A stretch of 64,000 bases of DNA from JBBPZA01 sp963728925 (GTDB taxonomy: Bacteria; Actinomycetota; Thermoleophilia; Solirubrobacterales; Solirubrobacteraceae), in the NCBI GenBank assembly GCA_963728925.1, contig CAVSMB010000028.1:62001-126000 (forward strand). The letters run 5' to 3'. Position numbers and translations under genes: made by a program. The notes below the pieces were generated by a model that saw only the letters and a list, made by a program, of their open reading frames with translations, searched no databases and was not told where the DNA came from. Below are positions 18,145-27,431 of the stretch, piece after piece. The stretch's first letter is position 1; the number at the start of each line of letters is the position of its first letter.

Positions 18145-19527
18145 GTGAGCCGCTACGTCCACACCACCGACGAAGACCTGCGCGAGATGCTCGCCGAGAT
18201 CGGCGTGGGATCGGTGGCGGAGCTGTTCGCCGACATCCCGCCGCACCTGCGCCTCGACCGTCCGCTCGACCTGCCCGAGGGGGTCTCCGAGCAGGAGGTC
18301 TACCTCCACCTGCGCGACCTCGCGCAGCGCAACACCTCGGCCGACGACGAGGTGTCCTTCGCCGGCGGCGGGATGTACGACCACTACGTCCCGGCGATCG
18401 TGGAGTACCTCGTCTCACGCTCGGAGTTCCTGACGCCCTACACGCCCTACCAGCCCGAGATCTCCCAGGGCGGCCTTCAGGCGATGTTCGAGTACCAGAC
18501 CGCGATCTCCGAGCTCACGGCCTTGCCGGTCTCCAACGCCTCGGTCTACGAGGGGCCGAGCGCGGTCGGCGCAGCCGGCTACCTCGCGCGCCAGAGCCGC
18601 GCCGGGCGGCGCTTCGTGGTCAGCCGCGGCCTTCACCCGCACAGCCGCGAGACGCTGCGCACGATGTCGGCCGGGTGGGGGACGACCATCGTGGAGGTCC
18701 CCCTGCTCGACGGCGCCACCGACGCGAGCGCCCTCGCCGCCGCCGTCGACGAGGACACCGCCGCGGTCTTCTTGCAGCAGCCCAACTTCCTCGGCGCCGT
18801 CGAGGACGTCGCGACGCTCGCGCAGGCCGCGAAGGCGACCGGCGCCATGCTCGTCTGCGCGTGCGACCCGCTGCCGCTGGCAATCCTCGAGCCCCCGGGC
18901 GCCTGCGGGGTCGACATCGCGGTCGGCGAGGGGCAGACGCTCGGCAACCGCCTCGACTTCGGCGGCCCGTCCTTCGGCTTCTTCGCGGCGACGCAGGAGT
19001 ACCTGCGCAAGATGCCCGCCCGGATCGCCGGCGAGACCCACGACGCCGACGGCCGCCGCGGGTTCGTCCTCACCCTCCAGACCCGCGAGCAGCACATCCG
19101 CCGCGACAAGGCGACCCACAACATCTGCACCGCCCAGGCCCTCAACGCGCTGGCCGGCGTGATCTACCTGTCCTGGCTGGGCCGTGAGGGCATCGTCGAG
19201 CTCGCCGAGCTGATGCTTCAGCGCACCGCCTACGCGCGCCGGGCGCTGGCTTCGGTGGACGGCGTGTCGCTCGCCCACGAGCAGCCCGTCGCGCGGGAAT
19301 TCGCAGTGCGCCTCGACGCGCCCGTCGAGCGGGTCGTCGAGCGCTGCCAGGCCCAGGGGGTCAACCCCGGGCTCGCGCTCACCGAGGACTACCCCGAGCT
19401 CGGCGAGGGCCTGCTCGTGGCGATCACCGAGCAGCGCACGCGCGAGCACATCGACCGCCTGGCGGTCGTCCTCGCCGAGGCGGTCGCGGCCGAGCGCTCG
19501 GGCGCCCCGATCGGGGCCCGGGCATGA
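18145..19527 (+). CDS. gcvPA: Glycine dehydrogenase (decarboxylating) subunit 1
   Basis: A 460-residue N-terminal-half P protein. It starts SRYVHTTDEDLREMLAEIGV and contains FAGGGMYDHYVPAIVEYLVSR, YTPYQPEISQGGLQAMFEYQT and the IAVGEGQTLGNRLDFGGPSFGFFA segment. With GcvPB it forms the PLP enzyme that decarboxylates glycine. The P protein is split into two genes, as in many Gram-positive bacteria and archaea, rather than being the roughly 950-residue single chain. The GTG start is 31 bases after gcvH, and the 3' end overlaps gcvPB by ATGA. Confidence 0.95.
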   Translation: MSRYVHTTDEDLREMLAEIGVGSVAELFADIPPHLRLDRPLDLPEGVSEQEVYLHLRDLAQRNTSADDEVSFAGGGMYDHYVPAIVEYLVSRSEFLTPYTPYQPEISQGGLQAMFEYQTAISELTALPVSNASVYEGPSAVGAAGYLARQSRAGRRFVVSRGLHPHSRETLRTMSAGWGTTIVEVPLLDGATDASALAAAVDEDTAAVFLQQPNFLGAVEDVATLAQAAKATGAMLVCACDPLPLAILEPPGACGVDIAVGEGQTLGNRLDFGGPSFGFFAATQEYLRKMPARIAGETHDADGRRGFVLTLQTREQHIRRDKATHNICTAQALNALAGVIYLSWLGREGIVELAELMLQRTAYARRALASVDGVSLAHEQPVAREFAVRLDAPVERVVERCQAQGVNPGLALTEDYPELGEGLLVAITEQRTREHIDRLAVVLAEAVAAERSGAPIGARA

Positions 19528-21107
19528 CCGCGCCCGCCCGCCCCGAGCCACATCCCGACGCCGAGCGCGACGTCCCCCGCTCCGAGGCGCCGCTCCAGCG
19601 CGAGCGGTCGGTGACGATCTTCGAGCGCGGCCGCCCCGGGCGCCGCGCCTTCAGCGCGCCGGCGCTCGACGTGCCCGAGCGCCCGCTCGACGAGCTGATC
19701 CCCGCGGCCCTGCGCCGCTCGGAGCCCGCGCGCCTGCCCGAGGTCGCCGAGCCCGAGGTCGTGCGCCACTACGTCCGGCTCTCCAAGCGCAACTTCGACC
19801 TGGACTCGGGCTTCTACCCGCTGGGCTCGTGCACGATGAAGCACAACCCGCGCCTGCACGAGCGCGTCGCCGCGCTCCCCGGTCACGCCCGCCTGCACCC
19901 GGCCCAGCGCCCCGAGCGCGCCCAGGGCGCGCTCGAGCTGATGTGGAACCTGGAGCGTGGGCTCGCCGAGATCGCCGGTCTGCCCCACGTCTCGCTGCAG
20001 CCCAGCGCGGGCTCGCACGGCGAGCTCGCCGGCGTCCTGTTGACGCGGGCCTACCACGTCGACCGCGGCGAGGCGCGCCGCAAGGTCCTCACCCCCGACA
20101 CGGCCCACGGGACGAACCCCGCCACGGTGACCATGGCCGGCTACGAGGTGGTGAAGGTCGGCACCGACGAGCAGGGCAACGTCGACCTCGACGACCTGCG
20201 CGCGAAGGCCGACGAGGACGTCGCCTGCCTGATGCTCACCAACCCCAACACGCTCGGCCTCTTCGACCCGAACATCGAGGAGATCGCCCGGATCGTCCAC
20301 GACGCGGGGGCGATCCTCTACTACGACGGCGCGAACCTCAACGCGATCGTCGGGATCTCGCGGCCGGGGGACATGGGCTTCGACATCGTCCACTTCAACC
20401 TGCACAAGACCTTCACCCAGCCCCACGGCGGCGGCGGCCCGGGATCGGGCCCGATCGCCGTGTCGGACCGCATCGAGCCCTACCTGATGGTTCCGCGCCT
20501 CGCGCGCCGCGACGCGGGCGCCCCGAACGGCGACCGCGGCACCGCGACCGATCGCGCCCGCTTCGAGCTGGTCGAGGACCGTCCGAAGTCGATCGGACGG
20601 CTCCGCGGCTTCCAGGGCAACTACGGGACCTTCGTGCGCTCCTACGCCTACATCCGCTCGCTCGGCGCCTCCGGCCTGCGCGAGATGTCCGAGACCGCGG
20701 TGCTCAACGCCAACTATCTGCTGGCGCGGCTCAAGCGGGTGGGCGTCGCCGAGCATCTCCCGGCCGCCTACGACCGGGTCTGCATGCACGAGTTCGTCCT
20801 CTCGGGCGCACCGGCCAAGCGCGAGCTCAAGGTCAAGACGCTCGACATCGCCAAGCGCCTGCTCGACTTCGGCTACCACCCACCGACGGTCTACTTCCCG
20901 CTGCTCGTCGAGGAGGCGATGCTCGTCGAGCCGACAGAGACCGAGAGCAAGGAGACGCTCGACGGCTTCGCCGACGCGCTCGCCGACATCCTGCGCGAGG
21001 CGACCGACGACCCCGCCATCGCCCACAACGCGCCCTACACGACGCCGGTGCGCCGCCTCGACGAGGCCGGCGCGGCGAAGAAGCCGCGGATCCGCCAGTC
21101 GCTCTGA
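19524..21107 (+). CDS. gcvPB: Glycine dehydrogenase (decarboxylating) subunit 2
   Basis: A 527-residue C-terminal-half P protein with the PLP lysine at Lys295 in HFNLHKTFTQPHGGGGPGSGP. Other family segments are LSKRNFDLDSGFYPLGSCTMKHNP, LQPSAGSHGELAG and HGTNPATVTMAGYEVV. The first 65 residues (Pro/Arg-rich, then EAPLQRERSVTIFERGRPGRR) precede the conserved domain. It is translationally coupled to gcvPA (ATGA at 19524-19527) and is the last gene of the glycine cleavage operon. Confidence 0.95.
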   Translation: MTAPARPEPHPDAERDVPRSEAPLQRERSVTIFERGRPGRRAFSAPALDVPERPLDELIPAALRRSEPARLPEVAEPEVVRHYVRLSKRNFDLDSGFYPLGSCTMKHNPRLHERVAALPGHARLHPAQRPERAQGALELMWNLERGLAEIAGLPHVSLQPSAGSHGELAGVLLTRAYHVDRGEARRKVLTPDTAHGTNPATVTMAGYEVVKVGTDEQGNVDLDDLRAKADEDVACLMLTNPNTLGLFDPNIEEIARIVHDAGAILYYDGANLNAIVGISRPGDMGFDIVHFNLHKTFTQPHGGGGPGSGPIAVSDRIEPYLMVPRLARRDAGAPNGDRGTATDRARFELVEDRPKSIGRLRGFQGNYGTFVRSYAYIRSLGASGLREMSETAVLNANYLLARLKRVGVAEHLPAAYDRVCMHEFVLSGAPAKRELKVKTLDIAKRLLDFGYHPPTVYFPLLVEEAMLVEPTETESKETLDGFADALADILREATDDPAIAHNAPYTTPVRRLDEAGAAKKPRIRQSL

Positions 21108-21138
21108 GGGGTGCGGGCTCCTTTACGGTGAACCGCGC

Positions 21139-22263
21139 ATGGCGCGGACCCGGACGCTCTTCCCGATCGCTCTCCTCACGGCACTTGCCGTCGCGTCCAC
21201 CGTCGCTCCCGGCGCGTCCGCCGCGACGGTGCCGCGGGTCATCGGCGGCGCGCCGCCCGTCGCCGGCGAAGCCCCATGGTCGGCCGCACTCGTGGCCGGC
21301 AACGCGCGCAACGCCTTCGACGGGCAGTTCTGCGGCGGGACGGTGGTCGCGGCGCGCGCCGTCCTCACCGCCGCGCACTGCGTCCTCGGCGTGAGCCCGT
21401 CGCGGGTGGACGTGGTGACCGGGCGATCGCGGCTCTCGAGCCCCGGCGGCGAGCGCATCCCCGTCTCGGCTGTCCGCCTGCATCCCCACTACGACCCTCG
21501 CAGGGCGCGCGGCGACGTCGCCGTGCTGCTCCTCTCGCGGCCGACCACGGCGCCTGCGCTGACGCTCGCGGGGAGGGAGGCCGCCGACGCGGCGCTCGTC
21601 GCACCCCGCGCGCCGCTGAGCCTCTACGGCTGGGGCGGCGTGGCGAACGTCGCCGGCTCGCACTCCGACGACTTGCGGGCGGGCGGGATGGCCGCCGTCT
21701 CGTGGGCGACCTGCGAGAGCGACTGGCGCGAGCTCTTCGACGCGCGCGTGCAGCTCTGCGCGGTGGGGCCCTCGCGTGGGGCGCCCGACGCGTGCCCGGG
21801 GGACAGCGGCGGCCCGCTCGTCGGCGGGCGGGGCGCTGCGCGCAGGCTCGCGGGCGTCGTCTCCTTCGGCGCAAGCCGCTGCGGCGACCCCAAGGCGCCG
21901 ACGGTGTTCACACGGGTCTCGAGCTACGCCGGCTGGATCCTCGCCCAGGCTTACGGGGCCCCACCGGGCGGCGGGTCCCGGGTCACCCTGCGGGTCGCCG
22001 ACGTCCGCTGCGCCGCGACCTGCCTTGTCGACGTGGACGTGTCGGGCGAGGACGTCGGCGCGGTGGCCGCGCTCGACGTGCGGGTCCGCTCCGCGCGCAC
22101 GGATCGCGTCTACCCGGCGGCGCCGATCGGGGCCCGCCGCTGGCGCGCCCGGGTCGGCCGGCTGCCGCTCGGTCGGGTCCGCGTGGTGACCACGGCGCTG
22201 CGGGCGGACGGCCGCCCGATCGGGCGGCGCGCGAAGGTCACCGTGACGGTCGCCGCGCCGTGA
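21139..22263 (+). CDS. Secreted trypsin-like (S1) serine protease
   Basis: A 374-residue protein with a signal peptide (MARTRTLFPIALLTALAVAS..., cleavage near residue 28) and the mature N-terminus RVIGGAPPVAGEAPWSA typical of S1 proteases. The catalytic triad is His80 (TAAHC), Asp126 (RGDVAVL) and Ser223 (GDSGGPL). After the protease domain (about residues 34-270) comes a roughly 100-residue beta-rich C-terminal domain of unknown role. TACGGT at 21124-21129 lies nine bases before the ATG. It is 31 bases after gcvPB but probably a separate leaderless transcript. The substrate is unknown. Confidence 0.9.
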   Translation: MARTRTLFPIALLTALAVASTVAPGASAATVPRVIGGAPPVAGEAPWSAALVAGNARNAFDGQFCGGTVVAARAVLTAAHCVLGVSPSRVDVVTGRSRLSSPGGERIPVSAVRLHPHYDPRRARGDVAVLLLSRPTTAPALTLAGREAADAALVAPRAPLSLYGWGGVANVAGSHSDDLRAGGMAAVSWATCESDWRELFDARVQLCAVGPSRGAPDACPGDSGGPLVGGRGAARRLAGVVSFGASRCGDPKAPTVFTRVSSYAGWILAQAYGAPPGGGSRVTLRVADVRCAATCLVDVDVSGEDVGAVAALDVRVRSARTDRVYPAAPIGARRWRARVGRLPLGRVRVVTTALRADGRPIGRRAKVTVTVAAP

Positions 22264-22306
22264 CGGCGGCTCGCGCGAGCGGCCCGCACCCATATCGTTC
22301 GCGACC

Positions 22307-23983
22307 ATGAAGGCTCGCTGGATCGTCATCGCGCTCGCCGTCGTCGCGGTCGGCGCCGCCGTGGTCCTCTCCCAGGCCGGCGGCGGCAAGAACGGCGGCG
22401 GCGGGGGGAAGACGGGGCCGGCAGGCGACGCGATCCGCGTCTCCTTCGCCTACTCGCCCGAGAAGGAGCAGCTGCTCGCCCCGCTCATCCAACGCTTCAA
22501 CGCGCAGAGGACAGAGGTCGGCGGTCGGCCGGTCTTCGTCGACGCCGAGGTGGTCAGCTCAGGCGACGCCGAGCGGCGGATCGCCGGCGGGCGCCTCAAG
22601 CCCGTCGTGTGGTCGCCGGCCTCCTCGCTGTGGGGGCGGCTGCTCAACTTCGAGGCCGACCGGCCCTACGTGGCCGACGACAACCCCTCGATCGTTCGGA
22701 CCCCGCTCGTGATCGCCATGTGGGAGCCGCTCGCCCGTGCCCTCGGCTGGCCGCGCAAGCCGGTCGGCTTCAAGCAGATCCTCGCCCTGGCCACCGCCAA
22801 GCGGGGCTGGGCCGACTACGGCAAGCCCGAATTCGGGCGCTTCAAGCTCGGCCACACCAACCCCGACTTCTCGACCTCCGGTCTCTCCGCGGTGGCGGCC
22901 GAGTACTTCGCGGCGACGGGCAAGCGCGAGGGGCTGACCGAGCAGGACGTCTCGCGCCCGGCCGTGCGCGCGCAGATCCGGACCATCGAGCGCTCGATCG
23001 TCCACTACGGCGACACGACGCTGTTCTTCGCCGACCAGCTGAAGAAGTACGGACCGGCCTACGCCTCCGCGGTCGCCATGGAGGAGGTCACGCTCGTCGA
23101 CTTCAACCGCAACCGCCGCGGGACCAAGCTCGTCGGCATCTATCCCTCCGAGGGGACGTTCTTCTCCGACAACCCCTACCTCGTGCTCGACGGGCCGTGG
23201 GTGGCGCCCCGGCAGCGCGCCGGGGCGAAGGCCTTCGCCGACTACCTCAAGCGGGAAGTGACTCCCGAGGTCGCCGCCCGGGGAGGCTTTCGCCCCGGCG
23301 ACGCGGACGCCAAGCCGCTGCCCCCGATCGACCGCGCCCACGGCGCCGACCCGTCGCAGCCCGCGAAGGTGCTGTCGCTGCCCGAGCCGCGCGTGCTGGC
23401 CAAGATCAAGTCGACGTGGCGCCAGGACCGCAAGCCGGCGAACATCATCCTCGTCGTCGACAAGTCGGGCTCGATGAGCGAAGAGGGCAAGCTCGACGAG
23501 GCCAAGCAGGGCCTGAAGGTGTTCTTCGACGAGCTCTCGCCCCAGGATCGCGTGGGGATGACGAGCTTCGACGACCAGGTCTACCCGACGGTCGCGCTCG
23601 CGCCCTTCGCCCGCAACCGCGCGCGGCTGCAGCGCGGCGTCGACGACCTCATCCCCGACGGGGAGACGGCGGTCTACGACGCGACCGGGAAGGGGGTCAC
23701 CGACGTGCAGGCGCTGCGCGACGACACGCGTATCAACGCCGTCGTGGCGCTCACCGACGGCGAGGACAACTCGAGCAGCCAGACGCCCGGCGGCCTGGTC
23801 GCCAGGCTGGCGCGGCAGGCCCGCAGCGAGGGCCTCAGCGTGCGCGTCTACACCATCGCCTACGGCTCGGAGGCCAACCGCGACGTGCTGCGCCAGATCG
23901 CGCGCGCCTCGGGCGGCAAGGAGTTCGAAGGTGACCCGGACGACATCGAAGCGGTCTACCGGAGCATCTCGAGCTTCTTCTGA
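22307..23983 (+). CDS. Extracytoplasmic solute-binding / von Willebrand factor A fusion protein
   Basis: A 558-residue protein with an N-terminal membrane anchor or signal (WIVIALAVVAVGAAVVLSQA), a Gly/Lys-rich linker, a type-1 ABC solute-binding-like domain (about residues 43-360), and a VWA domain (about 375-555). The VWA metal site (MIDAS) is DKSGSMS, followed by the conserved ALTDGEDN loop. No lipobox Cys is seen. Such fusions lie next to coiled-coil or TelA-like genes in other actinomycetes, and here the next gene is a coiled-coil membrane protein. TATCGT at 22293-22298 lies eight bases before the ATG. No transport permease is nearby, so ABC transport is unproven. Confidence 0.82.
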   Translation: MKARWIVIALAVVAVGAAVVLSQAGGGKNGGGGGKTGPAGDAIRVSFAYSPEKEQLLAPLIQRFNAQRTEVGGRPVFVDAEVVSSGDAERRIAGGRLKPVVWSPASSLWGRLLNFEADRPYVADDNPSIVRTPLVIAMWEPLARALGWPRKPVGFKQILALATAKRGWADYGKPEFGRFKLGHTNPDFSTSGLSAVAAEYFAATGKREGLTEQDVSRPAVRAQIRTIERSIVHYGDTTLFFADQLKKYGPAYASAVAMEEVTLVDFNRNRRGTKLVGIYPSEGTFFSDNPYLVLDGPWVAPRQRAGAKAFADYLKREVTPEVAARGGFRPGDADAKPLPPIDRAHGADPSQPAKVLSLPEPRVLAKIKSTWRQDRKPANIILVVDKSGSMSEEGKLDEAKQGLKVFFDELSPQDRVGMTSFDDQVYPTVALAPFARNRARLQRGVDDLIPDGETAVYDATGKGVTDVQALRDDTRINAVVALTDGEDNSSSQTPGGLVARLARQARSEGLSVRVYTIAYGSEANRDVLRQIARASGGKEFEGDPDDIEAVYRSISSFF

Positions 23984-23993
23984 GAGGCTGACC

Positions 23994-24782
23994 ATGGCCC
24001 GCGAGCTCGAGCCCCGCCCCCCGACCCGCGCGGAGCTGAACCGCGCGCTGCTCCTCAACGCCGCCACCAAGCCGGTCAACGTGCTTGTCGGAGCCGCGAT
24101 CGCTGTCGCCGGCCTGCTGCTTGGCCTGTGGTGGCTGATCCCGGCCGTCGCCGTGCCCGCCTTCGTCGCGCTGGTGATCGTCACCTACCTCGACGGCGAC
24201 GAGGCCGAGCGCGTCGGCCAGCGGCTGCGCGGCCGGGGCGCGCGCGCCCTGGGCGCCGAGCAGCGCATCGACCCGCGCTCGCTGGCGCCGCCCATCGGGT
24301 CCCAGCTCCAGGCGGCGTTCGACGAGGAGCAGCGCATCCGGGACGCCATCGAGCGCTCCGACCTCCCGCTGACCGAGGTCGACGGCGAGGTCGCGGGGCT
24401 CGTGCGGGCCACCGAGAAGACCGCCTCGCGCGCGCAGACCCTGTGGGACTACCTGGCGAGCCAGGACCCGCGGCGCATCCAGGCCCGTATCGACGAGCTC
24501 GAGCGCTCGGGCGGCGACGCCGGCCGGCCGGTCGTCGACGCCCTGCGCGAGCAGCTGTCGGCGATCGAGGCCCTCAACGACCAGCTGCAGCGGTTCTACG
24601 CCCGCATGGAGCACATCGTCGCCTCGCTGAGCACGATGCACGCCCAGCTGCTGCGGATGAGCGTCGCCTCGGAGTCTCAGGGCGAGTCCGAGCTGGCCGG
24701 CCAGGCGCGCGAGCTGCGCGAGGAGGTCAACACGCTCGCGCAGGGAATGAGCGAGGTCTACGAGGACAAGGCCACGTCATGA
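23994..24782 (+). CDS. Membrane protein with coiled-coil tail, partner of the VWA protein
   Basis: A 262-residue protein of no family I recognise. Residues about 28-63 form a membrane hairpin (VNVLVGAAIAVAGLLLGLWWLIPAVAVPAFVALVIV). Residues 90-262 are highly charged and helical, with heptad-like spacing in IRDAIERSDLPLTEVDGEVAGLVRATEKTA and DALREQLSAIEALNDQLQRFYARMEHIVASLS. GAGAGG lies about six bases upstream of the ATG, and the gene starts ten bases after the VWA gene, so the pair is an operon. The role is inferred only from pairing: it may anchor or sense together with the VWA protein. Its end overlaps trpS (ATGA). Confidence 0.75.
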   Translation: MARELEPRPPTRAELNRALLLNAATKPVNVLVGAAIAVAGLLLGLWWLIPAVAVPAFVALVIVTYLDGDEAERVGQRLRGRGARALGAEQRIDPRSLAPPIGSQLQAAFDEEQRIRDAIERSDLPLTEVDGEVAGLVRATEKTASRAQTLWDYLASQDPRRIQARIDELERSGGDAGRPVVDALREQLSAIEALNDQLQRFYARMEHIVASLSTMHAQLLRMSVASESQGESELAGQARELREEVNTLAQGMSEVYEDKATS

Positions 24783-25765
24783 GGATCTTCTCCGGCATCC
24801 AGCCCACCGGGCGCAAGCACCTGGGCAACTTCATCGGCGCGATCGCCCAGTACGTCGAGGGCCAGGACCGCGGCGAGGCGATCTACTGCATCGTCGACCT
24901 CCACGCGACCACCCTGCCCTACGAGCCGGCCGAGCTGCGCGAGCGGGTCCACGACACCGCCGCGATCCTGCTTGCCGCCGGCCTGGACCCCGAGCGCTGC
25001 ATCCTCGTCCGCCAAGGCGACGTCCACGAGCACACCGAGCTGTGCTGGCTGCTCGGCTCGGTCACCGCCTATGGCGAGCTGAACCGCATGCACCAGTTCC
25101 GCGAGAAGTCGCTCGCCCAGCGCGAGCTCGTCTCGGCCGGGCTGCTCTTCTACCCCGTCCTCCAGGCGGCCGACGTGCTCGCCTACCGCACCGACGAGGT
25201 GCCCGTCGGCGAGGACCAGCGCGAGCACCTCGAGCTCATGCGCAACGTCGCGGTGCGCTTCAACGCGCGCTTCGGCGAGGTCCTGAAGGTCCCGCGCCAC
25301 CGGATCCCGCCGGTGGGCGCCCGCGTCCGCGACCTGCAGGAGCCCGAGCGCAAGATGTCCACCACCGGCGGCAGCGAGCAGGGGACGGTCTACGTCCTCG
25401 ACGAGCCCGCGGCGATCGTGCGCAAGTTCAAGCGCGCGGTCACCGACTCGGGCACCGATGTCGTCCGGGCGCAGGACAAGCCGGGGGTCTCCAACCTGAT
25501 CGAGGTCCTCGCCGCGGTGCGCGGCGCCACGCCGGAGGCGGTGGAGGCGGAGTTCCGAGACGCACGCTACGGCGACTTCAAGGTCGCGGTCGCCGACGAG
25601 GTCGCGGGCTACCTCGCCCCGGTCCGCGAGCGCTACGCGCAGCTGCGGCCCGACGAGGCCGCGCTCGAGCGGGTGCTCGCCGCCGGCGCCGAGAAGGCGC
25701 AGGCGATCGCCGCGGCCACGATGGCCGACGTGCGCGAGGCGATGGGCGTCGGCCGGCCGCGCTGA
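24779..25765 (+). CDS. trpS: Tryptophan--tRNA ligase
   Basis: A 328-residue class I aminoacyl-tRNA synthetase. The HIGH-type motif is GIQPTGRKHLGNFIGA and the KMSKS-type loop reads ERKMSTTGGSEQGTVYVL, so the final K-S is replaced by T-T. The AYRTDEVPVGEDQREHLELMRNVA segment binds tryptophan and dimerises. It is coupled by ATGA to the coiled-coil gene, an unusual partner for a housekeeping synthetase. It precedes scpA by 40 bases. Confidence 0.94.
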   Translation: MRIFSGIQPTGRKHLGNFIGAIAQYVEGQDRGEAIYCIVDLHATTLPYEPAELRERVHDTAAILLAAGLDPERCILVRQGDVHEHTELCWLLGSVTAYGELNRMHQFREKSLAQRELVSAGLLFYPVLQAADVLAYRTDEVPVGEDQREHLELMRNVAVRFNARFGEVLKVPRHRIPPVGARVRDLQEPERKMSTTGGSEQGTVYVLDEPAAIVRKFKRAVTDSGTDVVRAQDKPGVSNLIEVLAAVRGATPEAVEAEFRDARYGDFKVAVADEVAGYLAPVRERYAQLRPDEAALERVLAAGAEKAQAIAAATMADVREAMGVGRPR

Positions 25766-25805
25766 AGCGGCGCCGTCCCGGCCCACCGCTACGCTCCGCC
25801 GGATC

Positions 25806-26579
25806 GTGCGCGTCGCCGCCGACCTCGAGCTGGACCTCGATGTCTTCGCGGGTCCCTTCGACCTGCTGCTCACGCTCGTCCTGCGCGAGGAGGTCGACCT
25901 TCTCGAGGTCGACCTCGCCGACGTCGTGCTCACCTACCTCGACCACCTCGAGTCGCGCGGCGACCTCGATCTCGAGGCCGCGACGGAGTTCCTCGTCCTC
26001 ATCGCCGCGCTCCTGGAGCTGAAGTCGCGGCTCATGCTGCCGCGCGACGAGGGAGACGACCTGCTCGACCTCGAGCCGGAGGAGGCGGCCGAGGAGCTGC
26101 TCGCGCGAATGCTCGAGGCGCTGCGCTACCGCGGCGCGGCGGGGCATCTTCGCGAGCGCCTGGCGGTCGAGGAGGGCCATCGCTACCGCTCGGCTCCATT
26201 GCCGGCGCCGCTGCGCCGTCACTCGCTCGATCACGCGAGGCAGGCTTACGACCCCGAGCGCCTCGGCGAGGCCATCGGCGAGCTGCTGCGCCTCCCGGCG
26301 CCCGTCGACGTGCGCCATCTCGTGGCCCCGCGGGTGTCGGTCGCCGAGCGGCTCACCCACCTCCGCCGGCTGCTGGCGCGCGGGCGCTTCACCTTCGACG
26401 AGGCGGTGGCCGGCGCCGACCGCGTGACCGTCGCGGTGACGCTCTTCGCGCTGCTCGAGCTCTACAAGCAGGGTGAGGCGACCTGGACGCAGGACGTGCC
26501 CTTCGGCGACATCGGCGTGCAGCGACGGGACGCACCGGCCGCCACCGCGCCCGCCGTGCCCCGCGAGGCGCTCGGATGA
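25806..26579 (+). CDS. scpA: Segregation and condensation protein A (kleisin)
   Basis: A 257-residue kleisin that bridges Smc and ScpB in chromosome segregation. The N-terminal FAGPFDLLLTLVLREEVDLLEVDLADV, followed by EFLVLIAALLELKSRLMLPR, is the ScpA signature, and the winged-helix C-terminus is VTVAVTLFALLELYKQGEATW. The start is a GTG, and TACGCT at 25790-25795 lies ten bases upstream. It overlaps scpB by ATGA. In many actinomycetes rluB and cmk follow; here rluB is 10.8 kb away. Confidence 0.92.
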   Translation: MRVAADLELDLDVFAGPFDLLLTLVLREEVDLLEVDLADVVLTYLDHLESRGDLDLEAATEFLVLIAALLELKSRLMLPRDEGDDLLDLEPEEAAEELLARMLEALRYRGAAGHLRERLAVEEGHRYRSAPLPAPLRRHSLDHARQAYDPERLGEAIGELLRLPAPVDVRHLVAPRVSVAERLTHLRRLLARGRFTFDEAVAGADRVTVAVTLFALLELYKQGEATWTQDVPFGDIGVQRRDAPAATAPAVPREALG

Positions 26580-27160
26580 CCGAGCTGCAGCGGCGCATTG
26601 AGGCGCTGCTCTTCCTGTCCTCGGACCCCGTGGCGCCGGAGGCCCTCGCCGACGCGCTGGACGTCTCGGGCCCGGCCGTCGAGCGCGCGCTGGAGGACAT
26701 GGCGGAGCGCCACTACGAGGATCGCGGCCTGCGCCTTCGCGCGGTCGCGGGCGGCTGGACGCTCGCCTCCCACCCTCTCGCCGAGGAGGCGGCTCGGCGG
26801 CTGCTCGCCCGGCCGCGGACGCCGCCGATGACCCCCGCACAGGCCGAGACGCTCTCGGTCGTCGCCTACCTGCAGCCCGTCTCGCGCCCCGAGATCGCCC
26901 GCATCCGGGGGGTGAGCGCCGAGTCGGCGGCGGCCACCCTGCTCGAGCGGGGCCTGGTCGAAGAGGCCGGCCGCTCGCAGTTCGGCGCCGTCCTCTACCG
27001 GACGACGCCGCTGTTCCTCAAGCTCTTCGGGCTGCGAGGTCTCGACGACCTGCCCGACGTCGCCCGCTGGGACCCGTCGCCCGAGCAGGAGGCCGAGCTG
27101 CGCGACCGTCTGCTGCGAGCGGGCGAGGCGCGGACAGCCGTCGCGGAGCCCGGCACCTAG
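26576..27160 (+). CDS. scpB: Segregation and condensation protein B
   Basis: A 194-residue tandem winged-helix protein that binds the ScpA linker. It starts MTELQRRIEALLFLSSDPVAPEALADAL and contains TPAQAETLSVVAYLQPVSRPEIARIRGVSAESA and a LFGLRGLDDLPDV C-terminal helix. It is coupled to scpA (ATGA at 26576-26579). It is the last gene before the accessory interval. Confidence 0.93.
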   Translation: MTELQRRIEALLFLSSDPVAPEALADALDVSGPAVERALEDMAERHYEDRGLRLRAVAGGWTLASHPLAEEAARRLLARPRTPPMTPAQAETLSVVAYLQPVSRPEIARIRGVSAESAAATLLERGLVEEAGRSQFGAVLYRTTPLFLKLFGLRGLDDLPDVARWDPSPEQEAELRDRLLRAGEARTAVAEPGT

Positions 27161-27169
27161 CAGACCTGG

Positions 27170-27330
27170 GGTGCACCTACGACCTTCCCCTGTGCCGTGA
27201 CACCGCCGGGTTCAGCGGCCACGACCCCGACCCGCGACGCGCGGTTGGCGCCTGCACGGACGACCCTGCGCCATGCCATGACGACTTCGGGTTCAGCGGC
27301 CACGAGCCCGACCCGCGTCGCGACTACGGC
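27170..27330. repeat. 81-bp imperfect direct repeat in the scpB downstream gap
   Basis: A 29-base core, nearly identical, occurs at 27208-27236 and 27289-27317 with an 81-base period; weaker similarity extends on both sides. Because 81 is a multiple of three, both strands stay open (for example 27197-27349 forward, 27157-27546 reverse), but neither translation resembles a known protein. I read it as a degenerate intergenic repeat rather than a gene. Confidence 0.6.
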
Positions 27331-27431
27331 GAATGTCCTGAACCAGTGACGCCGCCGACGACGAATCCGGGACCGATCCGGGCGATCACCGCGACGTAGC
27401 AGCGCGGCACCACGGCGCCCATCGCACCCGG

